From assembly GCA_963614875.1 (NCBI GenBank), contig CAVEFC010000036.1, positions 1 through 14,104 on the forward strand: 14,104 nucleotides of DNA. Direction: 5' to 3'. This stretch comes from CAG-841 sp963614875 (lineage in GTDB: Bacteria; Bacillota; Clostridia; Oscillospirales; CAG-272). Of the stretch, positions 1 to 5,805 are shown piece after piece (the first letter of the stretch is position 1; every line of letters starts with the position of its first letter). The translations under genes were made by a program, and so were the position numbers. A model generated the notes under the pieces. The model was given only the letters and a program-made list of their open reading frames with translations. It had not been told where the DNA came from and searched no databases.

Positions 1-52
1 CTTTCTGCCCTTAAAAATGGGTACTACAGGGTTCAAATCCTGTCCGAAGCCG
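1..52 (+). tRNA. 3' part of a tRNA-like RNA with a long variable arm (possible tRNA-Sec), cut by the window start
   Basis: Only the 3' part is visible. A short stem (TGCCC at 6-10 with GGGTA at 19-23) looks like a long variable arm. It is followed by a T-arm-like hairpin with stem ACAGG (26-30) and CCTGT (39-43) around GTTCAAAT. Eight bases (CCGAAGCC, 44-51) and a G (52) then precede a run of T. A 5-bp T stem plus an 8-base acceptor strand plus discriminator G is the geometry of bacterial tRNA-Sec; Ser and Leu tRNAs have 7-base acceptors. No CCA is encoded. The oddity is an 8-nt T loop instead of 7: the usual G53-C61 pairing gives mismatches. It may be a true tRNA-Sec, another class II tRNA, or a degenerate copy. 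The 5' half lies outside the window, so identity is inference. Confidence 0.35.
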
Positions 53-62
53 TTTTTTTGAA

Positions 63-184
63 ATGATATCTTTTTTTCTGCACTCTATATCCGCAAATCT
101 CATGGTTGCGAAAAAGCGAGGAAACGCGAGAAAAACCCCCGAAATCGTGAGATTTCGGGGGTTCGAAGCCATGATATCTTTTTT
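63..184. repeat. Short direct repeat flanking the tRNA-Gln terminator
   Basis: The string ATGATATCTTTTTT occurs at 63-76 and again at 171-184. Each copy is preceded by CGAAGCC, at 45-51 (11 bases away) and 164-170 (directly adjacent). The first CGAAGCC is in the acceptor strand of the partial tRNA-like RNA. The second also forms a small inverted repeat with GGCTTC at 185-190. The pattern suggests a local duplication of tRNA-flanking DNA, but the copies are short and T-rich. Confidence 0.4.
131..163 (-). terminator. Rho-independent terminator of tRNA-Gln
   Basis: A perfect 11-bp stem (CCCCCGAAATC at 136-146 with its complement at 151-161) closes a GTGA loop. Read on the minus strand it is followed by five U (131-135), so it ends transcripts coming from tRNA-Gln at 270-197. 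On the plus strand there is no T run after the stem. Confidence 0.8.
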
Positions 185-196
185 GGCTTCACAATA

Positions 197-270
197 TGGC
201 TGGGATATAGGGATTCGAACCCCAACATACAGAGTCAGAGTCTGCTGTGCTACCGTTACACAATATCCCA
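197..270 (-). tRNA. tRNA-Gln (anticodon CTG)
   Basis: Complete cloverleaf on the minus strand. The acceptor strand TGGGATA (270-264) pairs with TATCCCA, followed by discriminator G and an encoded CCA (199-197). The D arm contains GTG/CAC around a loop with GG. The anticodon stem is GCAGA/TCTGT with loop CTCTGAC, giving anticodon CTG, which reads CAG glutamine codons. The T arm carries the standard GGTTCGAATCC core. The length of 74 nt is normal. It has its own promoter upstream and a strong terminator downstream, so it is probably transcribed alone. Confidence 0.95.
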
Positions 271-285
271 TCGGGTGCGTATGAT

Positions 286-314
286 AGTATATCAAGACGG
301 AAAGGATTTGTCAA
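286..314 (-). promoter_or_regulatory. Sigma-A promoter of tRNA-Gln
   Basis: On the minus strand, -35 TTGACA (314-309) and -10 TATACT (291-286) are separated by exactly 17 bp. The predicted start is about 8-10 nt before the mature tRNA 5' end at 270, typical for a tRNA gene. Confidence 0.85.
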
Positions 315-347
315 GATTTTTTCGGAAATTTATTGATAAAAATTTTT

Positions 348-578
348 ATGAAAGCTAAAAATTCGCTCTGTTTCGTGCCGACGGGTACTGCCTTGACGGT
401 AAAAAGCATAAATGCAAGCGGCAGAAAACAAAACTTTTATATTTCGCTCGGGATTTTTCCGGGCAGTACCATAACAATATTTATGCGCGGAAAAAACGGC
501 GTGATAATAAAAGCCGGAAAAACAAAGCTTGCGCTTGCCGGAAAAGCGGCGGAGGAAATCGTCTGTGACAGAGGATAA
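348..578 (+). CDS. FeoA-domain protein
   Basis: A 76-residue protein that looks like a complete FeoA/SH3-like domain. The central SLGIFPGSTITIF matches the family's LG-x-x-PG-x-x-[IV] turn, and the end GKTKLALAGKAAEEIVC matches the usual G-x-x-(I/L)-A-L-x-x-x-x-A-x-x-I-x-V. FeoA is a small cytoplasmic partner of the ferrous iron transporter FeoB, and lone copies of unknown role are common in Clostridia. No FeoB is visible here, and the gene ends at its own terminator, so it is transcribed as a single gene. ATG at 348 is chosen over an in-frame TTG at 333, which would add five residues outside the domain. Neither start has a Shine-Dalgarno at normal distance; a GGAAAGGA lies about 42 bases before the ATG. 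The domain call is firm; the iron role is inferred. Confidence 0.82.
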   Translation: MKAKNSLCFVPTGTALTVKSINASGRKQNFYISLGIFPGSTITIFMRGKNGVIIKAGKTKLALAGKAAEEIVCDRG

Positions 579-607
579 AAAGCGCCATTTTAAAAATGGC
601 GCTTTTT
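577..607. terminator. Bidirectional rho-independent terminator between the feoA-like gene and the gene at 621-1394
   Basis: The stem AGCGCCATTT (581-590) pairs with AAATGGCGCT (594-603) over a 3-nt loop and is flanked by A and T runs that extend the pairing. It has a U tract in both directions. It ends the plus-strand feoA-like gene, whose stop codon touches it, and the long minus-strand gene run that arrives from the right. Confidence 0.88.
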
Positions 608-620
608 ATCCGCAGACAGC

Positions 621-1394
621 TCAGGCGACGGCGAAAATCGCATATATTTTGCTGTCAACCGCTATCAGAATATCAACGTATTTTGTATCGGGCGAAAGCT
701 CCGAGCGGTCGATCGAGTGAAATCCCGTCGCGTCTAAAATATAATATCCGTCGGCATTTTCAAGGGCAGATAGTTTTGTATCCGACTTGTAGACTATTGA
801 CAGCGTGGAATAATCCTCGGAAAGTATTTTTGAAAGTCTTATCGTGCTTAAATATTTTGTGATGCTTTCAAACTCGGCAACCGACGGCAGATTTTCGTAC
901 TGCTCGGCGGATATATCGCAGGGAGTACAGTTCCCGATTATAAACGCGTTGTCGTTATATTCCATGCGCTGCTTGTATGCGGTTTTTTCTGCGGATTTGT
1001 TGTCGGAAAGCATTGTGAACGTAAGATTGAAGGTATCCGTAACGGCGGAATACGAGTAATCGAAATCCGAAAGCTTTGTCTTTGATTTATCGGAGGGCAT
1101 TTTTTCTTCGTCTGCGTTTGACATATAGTGGTCAAAATATTCTTTGGTGTAACGCAGACTTTCGGGGGTAAGGTTGGTCAGTGCCACAAGGTCGCTTTCC
1201 GGAACCTTTGCCGTAGGGGTGAAACTTATCACGACGCAGCAGAGTACCGCAACGATAATAAATACCGGAACAACGATAAGCAGATATTTTGCTTTTTTCT
1301 TAATGCAGAAAATTATTGCCAGAGCGACAGAGCATACAAAGCTTACGGATAAAATCAGAATCGGGAGAAGGCAGCTTGCTTTTTGTACATACAT
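621..1394 (-). CDS. Two-TM membrane protein of unknown function, likely target of the neighbouring ECF sigma factor
   Basis: A 257-residue protein that I do not recognise. It has two N-terminal membrane segments (about residues 11-32 and 39-60) joined by a short basic turn (KKKAK), then a roughly 195-residue soluble domain. With both termini on the same side and positive charge in the turn, the C-terminal domain is probably extracytoplasmic. Within it are two cysteines five residues apart (GNCTPCD, near 155) and mixed alpha/beta-like sequence ending YVDILIAVDSKIYAIF. The ATG at 1394 follows a strong TAAGGAGTG ribosome binding site. About 65 bp upstream lies a 28-bp promoter-like element identical to the one before the sigma factor gene, so it is probably switched on by that sigma factor. 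The terminator at 577-607 follows directly. Confidence 0.8.
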   Translation of the reverse strand: MYVQKASCLLPILILSVSFVCSVALAIIFCIKKKAKYLLIVVPVFIIVAVLCCVVISFTPTAKVPESDLVALTNLTPESLRYTKEYFDHYMSNADEEKMPSDKSKTKLSDFDYSYSAVTDTFNLTFTMLSDNKSAEKTAYKQRMEYNDNAFIIGNCTPCDISAEQYENLPSVAEFESITKYLSTIRLSKILSEDYSTLSIVYKSDTKLSALENADGYYILDATGFHSIDRSELSPDTKYVDILIAVDSKIYAIFAVA

Positions 1395-1431
1395 TTAACT
1401 TCACTCCTTATAAAAATTTAATTTTGTCAAG

Positions 1432-1450
1432 AGAGATCCGGTAAATCTCT
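1432..1450 (-). other. Small inverted repeat in the leader of the gene at 621-1394
   Basis: AGAGAT (1432-1437) and ATCTCT (1445-1450) form a 6-bp stem with a 7-nt loop. It lies in the predicted 5' leader between the ECF-type promoter and the ribosome binding site. There is no U tract, so it is not a terminator. It could be a weak RNA structure or chance. Confidence 0.3.
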
Positions 1451-1459
1451 GTTATATAT

Positions 1460-1487
1460 AACAATTCTGGCGCACAAACAGGTTACA
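1460..1487 (-). promoter_or_regulatory. ECF-type promoter, copy 1 (upstream of the gene at 621-1394)
   Basis: A 28-bp sequence identical to positions 2757-2784. On the minus strand it starts with TGTAACC, a typical -35 of ECF sigma factors (AAC core), followed after 16 bp from TGTAAC by ATTGTT at the -10 position. Identity starts at the -35 and stops at the -10, and the flanks differ. The following bases here are ATATATAAC. Confidence 0.7.
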
Positions 1488-1502
1488 TACCCTTTGAAAA
1501 AG

Positions 1503-2189
1503 TTATTTTGCTTTTATCTTTTTTGCGATATTTATAAGATTTTCGCGTCCGACGGAGGAGGAAGCCGTTATTTCAAATACATATCCGTCGCCCGCCCAGA
1601 CGAGATTTACCGTAGCTTTGCTCCGATAAAATTTCCCCTGATTGCCGTTTACAAGGACGTCCTCGACCGACAGATTGTCCGCGTCTGTCGTTATATAGGC
1701 TGATGCAAGGACGCTCTGACTGAATATTATTCTGTTTCCGTCCGTATCTTTATAGATTTCGTAATGCGAAAGCGTTTTTGTGGATTCAAGCGTCATTGCG
1801 TAGCCCTCGGAATAAAGCCCTGCCGAAAGCGTATATGCTTTTTCTATTGTTTCCGGCATAAAGGCTTGCTCCTGTCCGGAGAAAATCGCCTGTGTAAGCT
1901 TTTCGTTTGTTTCCACAAGAAAACGCACAACAGGACAGCGTATTGCTTTTACGCTCATTGCCGTGGCGAACATAGTAAGTACGGCAAGTGCAATACACGC
2001 GATGCGCCTTGCCGAAAATTCCGCAAGACCGCGATACTGCTTTTTGCTTTTGCGGATGAGCTTTGCCATTTTATTTTCAAAATCCGCCGAAGGCGTCCAC
2101 GAAATGTTTTCGTCCTGCGGCAGCTGTGCCGCTTCGCGCTTTTCGGCTTCTTCAAACGCGCGCGAGAGCATGGTATTGTTTGATTTCAT
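1503..2189 (-). CDS. Membrane-anchored anti-sigma-like protein with DUF4367-like C-terminal domain
   Basis: A 228-residue protein encoded directly after the sigma factor. Its ATG (2189-2187) overlaps the sigma stop TGA (2188-2186), so the two are translationally coupled. Residues 1-60 are a charged cytoplasmic region, one membrane segment covers about 62-80 (ACIALAVLTMFATAMSV), and the rest should be outside. The C-terminal part (about 115-226), with VNLVWAGDGYVFEITASSS and ENLINIAKKIK, resembles the DUF4367 domain common in clostridial anti-sigma partners: a 'W-x-x-x-G-Y-x-[FY]' strand followed by 'L-x-x-I-A' helix. The likely job is to hold the sigma factor at the membrane until an envelope signal arrives. 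No zinc-binding ZAS motif (H-x3-C-x2-C) is visible, so the binding mode is unclear. An upstream extension to 2309 is rejected because it lies inside the sigma gene. Confidence 0.78.
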   Translation of the reverse strand: MKSNNTMLSRAFEEAEKREAAQLPQDENISWTPSADFENKMAKLIRKSKKQYRGLAEFSARRIACIALAVLTMFATAMSVKAIRCPVVRFLVETNEKLTQAIFSGQEQAFMPETIEKAYTLSAGLYSEGYAMTLESTKTLSHYEIYKDTDGNRIIFSQSVLASAYITTDADNLSVEDVLVNGNQGKFYRSKATVNLVWAGDGYVFEITASSSVGRENLINIAKKIKAK

Positions 2190-2737
2190 TTCCGCACCTC
2201 CCGAAGATTTGTAAGAAGCATTTTCTTTCCGCGCACAAGCCGTTGCTTTACCGTGCTTATTTTTATTCCGAGTGCTTTGGCTATCTGCGGAGCCGTATAT
2301 CCTTGGCAAAAATGAAGTCCGAGAACCGTGCGGTAATGCTCCGGCAGAGCCTCGATACAGCGCACCGTTTCTTCAAACTGCGTTTTTTCGGCTTCGCCGA
2401 TAAGCTCGCTGTCGCTTATGTTGTCGATATCGCGATAGCTGTCGGCGGGGATTTCGCGCTCTGCACGCCGCTTTTTTGAGTAATAAACGTTCAGCGCGGA
2501 GTTTTTTGCCGTGCGGAAAAGATACGCCGCGGTTTTATCGGAGTTTATATCCGCAATTTTGTTTATGTTTTTTGAAACGGCAATAAAAGCGTTATGCAAT
2601 GCGTCCTCCGCGTCGTAGCTGTTGTGCAGAACGGACATGGCGACGCAATACATTTTACCGCGATATTTTATATACAGTTTTTCAAATTTTTCTTTGTCAT
2701 CCGTATTGTCTGCCGTGTCCGGATACAATGTCAGCAT
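2186..2737 (-). CDS. ECF-type RNA polymerase sigma factor (sigma-70 family)
   Basis: 183 residues, normal for a two-domain ECF sigma factor. Region 2 covers about residues 16-90, with the core YDAEDALHNAFIAVSKNI (41-58) and TAAYLFRTAKNSALNVYYSKKRR (69-91). Region 4 covers about 120-180, with ALPEHYRTVLGLHFCQGYTAPQIA and the helix-turn-helix GIKISTVKQRLVRGKKML that contacts the -35 box. It should direct RNA polymerase to promoters of the TGTAAC type seen at 2757-2784 and 1460-1487. ATG at 2737 is chosen because GGGTGA sits five bases upstream. A longer reading from TTG at 2761 would begin inside the promoter itself. The next gene overlaps by 4 nt and looks like its anti-sigma factor. The family assignment is firm; the signal it responds to is unknown. 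Confidence 0.92.
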   Translation of the reverse strand: MLTLYPDTADNTDDKEKFEKLYIKYRGKMYCVAMSVLHNSYDAEDALHNAFIAVSKNINKIADINSDKTAAYLFRTAKNSALNVYYSKKRRAEREIPADSYRDIDNISDSELIGEAEKTQFEETVRCIEALPEHYRTVLGLHFCQGYTAPQIAKALGIKISTVKQRLVRGKKMLLTNLREVRK

Positions 2738-2756
2738 TTTCATCACCCACAATATA

Positions 2757-2784
2757 AACAATTCTGGCGCACAAACAGGTTACA
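2757..2784 (-). promoter_or_regulatory. ECF-type promoter, copy 2 (upstream of the sigma factor gene)
   Basis: Identical over 28 bp to 1460-1487. On the minus strand the -35 TGTAAC is at 2784-2779 and ATTGTT at about 2762-2757. The predicted start falls near 2750, giving a very short leader before the ATG at 2737. Presence before the sigma gene itself is the usual sign of autoregulation. Confidence 0.72.
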
Positions 2785-2801
2785 GCAATGGTAAAAAAGT
2801 T

Positions 2802-3293
2802 TTATATTTTCACCCTTTTTATAATCGTTGCCGACGCCGCGCCGACAAGAATTCCGGCTGCGACCGCCGACAGCGACAGCACGATAAAATAATAGCTTAT
2901 CTCGGCAGCTCCGAGCAGAATCGCGGCGCAGACCACCTGAGCCGCGTTGTGCATAACGGCGCCGGAAACGCTCACCCCGAGAACCGAAAACGCCCCCGAT
3001 TTTTTAAGGACGAGCATTATCGCAAAGCTGAAAACGGCTCCCGACAGGCTGTAAATAAGCGACGTCACTGTGCCGAAAAGCAGGGCGGAAAGCAGAACCC
3101 GCACAAACGATATCAGCGCCGCGCCTGCCGGATCGAGCGAGTAGAGCGCGAATATGACGGCGATGTTGGCAAGTCCGAGCTTTATTCCCGGCACGGCGGA
3201 ATATATCGGCGGAAGAAGAAATTCGATGTAGGAAAGCATCATTGCGGTTGCCGTGAGTATGCCGAGCAGTGCGATTTTTCTTGTGTTTTTCAC
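2802..3293 (-). CDS. Gx transporter family membrane protein (heptaprenyl diphosphate synthase component I-like)
   Basis: A 163-residue, strongly hydrophobic protein with about five membrane segments. The N-terminal pattern KNTRKIALLGILTATAMMLSYIEFLLPP and the following PGIKLGLANIAVIFALY match the Gx transporter/HepPP_synt_I family, an ECF-type-transporter-like fold whose substrate is not established. The family was named from a heptaprenyl diphosphate synthase component, but it lacks catalytic prenyltransferase motifs (no DDxxD). The start is GTG at 3293, overlapping the upstream stop TGA by 4 nt, with AAAGGAG about 13 bases before it. The pairing with a NusG-II protein downstream of rnf genes recurs in Clostridia, which suggests a link to electron transfer or cofactor supply; that link is inference. 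Confidence 0.85.
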   Translation of the reverse strand: MKNTRKIALLGILTATAMMLSYIEFLLPPIYSAVPGIKLGLANIAVIFALYSLDPAGAALISFVRVLLSALLFGTVTSLIYSLSGAVFSFAIMLVLKKSGAFSVLGVSVSGAVMHNAAQVVCAAILLGAAEISYYFIVLSLSAVAAGILVGAASATIIKRVKI

Positions 3294-3655
3294 GATACCG
3301 CGTCAACTCCTTTCCCGCCGGAGCCGATTTTCACCACGGTTTTATTCGGCAGGCAGGTTATAGCCTCGCCCGCATATTTTATTTTTTTGTGATGAACGCA
3401 TATTTTGTCGGGGCAGGAGGCGTCCGAAACGAAGGCATAGCCGTTTTCGATAACGAGGGTATTCGTTCCGCCGTTTTCAAGCGTTACGGTGATATCCTTT
3501 GAAAGCGGATATCGCGCCGTTTCTTTGCCGTTTTGAATTACGGATACATATTCGCCTTCCGAGCGGAAAACGGACAGCGCAAGCGCGCATACAAGCGCAA
3601 ATAATATTACCGACGATATGAGGATAATATCGTTTTTTGTTTTTTTGTTTTTCAT
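3290..3655 (-). CDS. NusG domain II-containing membrane-anchored protein
   Basis: 121 residues: a short basic N-terminus, one membrane anchor (about 10-28, IILISSVILFALVCALALS), then an extracytoplasmic NusG-domain-II fold (about 35-111). The family signature CPDKICVHHKKI (81-92) with GEAITCLPNKTVVKI (96-110) is complete and includes three cysteines (C81, C86, C101). Despite the name it is not a transcription factor; the role of these proteins is unknown. It overlaps the Gx transporter gene by 4 nt and follows rnfB by about 40 bases, so it is probably part of the rnf transcript. An ApbE flavin transferase, often found near such genes, is absent from the window. The conserved cysteines would allow a redox or metal-binding role, but that is speculation. 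Confidence 0.87.
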   Translation of the reverse strand: MKNKKTKNDIILISSVILFALVCALALSVFRSEGEYVSVIQNGKETARYPLSKDITVTLENGGTNTLVIENGYAFVSDASCPDKICVHHKKIKYAGEAITCLPNKTVVKIGSGGKGVDAVS

Positions 3656-3669
3656 AAATCTGCAATTTT

Positions 3670-3691
3670 GCCCGCGCTTTTGTGCGCGGGC
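3670..3691 (-). other. Strong stem-loop between rnfB and the NusG-II gene
   Basis: GCCCGCGC (3670-3677) pairs perfectly with GCGCGGGC (3684-3691) around a 6-nt loop. In the direction of transcription (minus) the following bases are AAAATTGC, with no U tract, so it should not terminate efficiently. It may protect the 3' end of the rnf message or reduce expression of the two downstream genes. Confidence 0.6.
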
Positions 3692-3698
3692 ATACTTT

Positions 3699-4517
3699 TT
3701 ATTTTGAATTGTTTGCTCCGAGAAACGTTCCCGATTTTATACAGCCTGCGGGGCAGTTGTCGGCGCATATGCCGCAGCCCGTGCATTTGTCGGTATCGAT
3801 CACCGCAAGATTGTCAATTACGGTTATTGCCTGCGAGGGACAGAGCCTTTCGCATTTTTTGCAGGCTATACAGCCGCTTGTGCATTTTTTGCGCGTGACA
3901 GCGCCTTTTTCCTTATTTGAACACATAACGACCGTTCTGACGGTGTCGGGAATGAGCGTTATTATGTGCTTGGGGCAGGCTTTAACGCACATTCCGCAGC
4001 CTATGCATTTTGTCGCGCTTATGTGGGCGATGCCGTCGGTTATGCATACGGCGTCATTGTGACACACCGCCGCGCAATCTCCGTAGCCGAGACATCCGAA
4101 CGTGCATTTTCCCGTTCCGCCGTAGATGAGGTTTGCCGCGGCACAGCTTTTTATGCCGTCATATATCTGCTTGTCCTCGGTCGCTCTGCAATCGCCGCCG
4201 CAACGGACAAACGCAACCTTTTCAACCACGTCCGCATAATCGACTCCGAGCACCTCGGCAAGCTTTTTCGCAACGGCGTCGGCTCCCGGCACACAGAGGT
4301 TTACCTCTGCTTCGCCCTTGACAAGAGCGGTCGCATATCCGTCACAGCCCGTATATCCGCACGCGCCGCAGTTTACTCCGGGCAGACAGTCGCGGACGGC
4401 TTCCTTTTTTTCGTCGGTTTTCACAGCCATAAAGTATGACGCGAGCGCAAGCACTATTCCGCAGATAAGTCCTATGCCGGACACAACGGCTACGGCTATA
4501 AGTATATTGTAAAGCAT
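3699..4517 (-). CDS. rnfB: Rnf electron transport complex subunit B (iron-sulfur protein)
   Basis: 272 residues, the ferredoxin-interacting subunit of the membrane Rnf complex. One N-terminal membrane helix (about 4-28) is followed by an Fe-S domain with LPGVNCGACGYTGC (45-58; C50, C53, C58, and C75 later). Next is a C-rich region with KCTFGCLGYGDCAAVC (137-152), then ferredoxin-type 4Fe-4S motifs: C171-x2-C-x2-C-x3-C181, C212/C216-x2-C-x2-C-x3-C226 and C245-x2-C-x2-C-x3-C255. This passes electrons from reduced ferredoxin into the complex. The ATG at 4517 has AAAGGAG upstream, and the gap to rnfA is 12 nt. It is the last rnf gene in the operon. The C-terminal tail (GTFLGANNSK) is short and without added domains. 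Confidence 0.96.
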   Translation of the reverse strand: MLYNILIAVAVVSGIGLICGIVLALASYFMAVKTDEKKEAVRDCLPGVNCGACGYTGCDGYATALVKGEAEVNLCVPGADAVAKKLAEVLGVDYADVVEKVAFVRCGGDCRATEDKQIYDGIKSCAAANLIYGGTGKCTFGCLGYGDCAAVCHNDAVCITDGIAHISATKCIGCGMCVKACPKHIITLIPDTVRTVVMCSNKEKGAVTRKKCTSGCIACKKCERLCPSQAITVIDNLAVIDTDKCTGCGICADNCPAGCIKSGTFLGANNSK

Positions 4518-4529
4518 CGCAATCTCCTT

Positions 4530-5123
4530 TCAGGCAAAGAGGTTTTCGACTATTCCCGCAAATCCGAAGAAGGAAAGGGAAACGATCGAAGCCGCGATAA
4601 GCGTCACGGGCAGTCCCTTGAAGCATTCGGGAGCGTCGCAGTTTTCGATTCTCGAACGCACGCCCGAAAACAGCACCATCGCAAGCAGAAAGCCGAGTCC
4701 GCATCCGAGCGAGCTTACCATAGATTCAATGAAGTTGTAGCCGTCGGAGATATTCTGGATGGTAACGCCGAGGACGGCGCAGTTTGTTGTTATCAGCGGA
4801 AGATATATTCCGAGACTTTTGTGAAGAGAGGGAATATATTTTTTGAGAACTATCTCGATAAACTGCACAAGCGCCGCAATAACGAGTATGAACACTATCG
4901 TCTGCAGATATCCTAGCCCGAGCCTGTCAAGAACGAATTTCTGTATAGGATATGTCACGGCTGTGGAAATAAGCATAACGAATATAACGGAAAGTCCCAT
5001 TCCCGTAGCCTGATCGAGCTTTTTGGAAACGCCGAGAAAGGGGCAGATTCCGAGAAATTTTGAAAGCACGTAGTTGTTGACGAGCACGCTTGACATAAGA
5101 ATTACAACAAGTCCCTTAAACAT
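4530..5123 (-). CDS. rnfA: Rnf electron transport complex subunit A
   Basis: 197 residues, an integral membrane subunit of Rnf with six predicted helices, homologous to RnfE and NqrE. The conserved half-motifs FLGICPFLGVSKK (23-35, with C27) and LPLITTNCAVLGV are both present. In the structures of Rnf/Nqr complexes these cysteines, with their RnfE counterparts, bind a 2Fe-2S centre inside the membrane. The ATG at 5123 is supported by GAAAGGAG upstream. A longer reading to 5186 would overlap rnfE much further and begins with non-membrane sequence. The start lies inside the end of rnfE (8-nt overlap). Confidence 0.95.
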   Translation of the reverse strand: MFKGLVVILMSSVLVNNYVLSKFLGICPFLGVSKKLDQATGMGLSVIFVMLISTAVTYPIQKFVLDRLGLGYLQTIVFILVIAALVQFIEIVLKKYIPSLHKSLGIYLPLITTNCAVLGVTIQNISDGYNFIESMVSSLGCGLGFLLAMVLFSGVRSRIENCDAPECFKGLPVTLIAASIVSLSFFGFAGIVENLFA

Positions 5124-5805
5124 TTCCGTTCTCCTTTCCGCCGCAGGAGGACTGCTTGCACACCGAAGCCGAGGGGCAACCCTCACAGCCGAAGTCCTTC
5201 TTTCTGACGGCTTTTCCTTTTGTTATTTTGTTCACAACGGCTATGAGAATTCCGAATACAAGGAAGCCTCCCGGCGCCATTGTGAGTATCGGTATGGAAT
5301 AATCGCTTATCACGGGAATTTTTATCCCCGCCCATGTTCCGCCGCCGATTATTTCCCTTATCGACGACATAACAAGCAGTGCTAGCGTAAATCCGAGTCC
5401 CATTCCCGCGCCGTCGAGCGCGGATTCGCCGACGGTATGCTCGCGTGCGAACATTTCCGCTCTGCCGAGAATAATACAGTTTACGACTATCAGCGCAAGA
5501 TATATTCCGAGAAGCTCGTAAAGCTCGGGAAGAAATGCGTTCATAAGCATCGAAACGACCGTCACGAACGCCGCTATAATAACAATATAACATGGAATAC
5601 GCACCTTGTCGGGAATAATTTTTCTCATCGCCGAGATAGCCATATTCGAGCATATCAGCACAGCCGTTGCGGCAAGTCCCATACTGACCGCGCCTATTAC
5701 GCTTTTTGTCGTTGCAAGGGTGGGACAGGTTCCCAGCACAAGCACGAACACCGGATTTTCGCGCAGGAGTCCGGCGAGGAATATCGAAAGCTTTTTGTTT
5801 TTCAT
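5116..5805 (-). CDS. rnfE: Rnf electron transport complex subunit E, with Cys-rich C-terminal tail
   Basis: 229 residues, six-helix membrane subunit pseudo-symmetric with RnfA. Conserved NPVFVLVLGTCPTLATT (17-33, C27) and LALIVVNCIILGRAE carry the cysteines for the membrane 2Fe-2S centre. After the last helix and a basic stretch (KITKGKAVRKKD) there is a hydrophilic tail from about 202 to 229 with four cysteines (C207, C210, C216, C221), spaced C-x2-C-x5-C-x4-C. This is not needed for the family fold and could bind a metal or Fe-S cluster, or form disulfides. The ATG at 5805 overlaps the rnfG stop by 4 nt and has GAAAGGAG upstream. Confidence 0.95.
   Translation of the reverse strand: MKNKKLSIFLAGLLRENPVFVLVLGTCPTLATTKSVIGAVSMGLAATAVLICSNMAISAMRKIIPDKVRIPCYIVIIAAFVTVVSMLMNAFLPELYELLGIYLALIVVNCIILGRAEMFAREHTVGESALDGAGMGLGFTLALLVMSSIREIIGGGTWAGIKIPVISDYSIPILTMAPGGFLVFGILIAVVNKITKGKAVRKKDFGCEGCPSASVCKQSSCGGKENGNV

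Noticed and set aside
2738..2761. TTG start at 2761 for the sigma factor
   Set aside because: It lies inside the ECF promoter, upstream of the expected transcription start. The ATG at 2737 has a properly spaced GGGTGA.
1460..2784. The 28-bp identical pair as ends of an insertion element or attachment sites
   Set aside because: The DNA between the copies is an intact sigma/anti-sigma operon with no transposase or integrase. The repeats match a promoter core exactly and are in direct orientation before gene starts.
2622..3392. Plus-strand reading frame of 256 codons
   Set aside because: It is antisense to the Gx transporter and NusG-II genes, has low-complexity basic composition, no ribosome binding site and no recognisable domain.
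3670..3691. Rho-independent terminator after rnfB
   Set aside because: The stem is strong, but on the transcribed strand it is followed by AAAATTGC and not by U. On the plus strand, where T-rich sequence follows, there is no gene to terminate.
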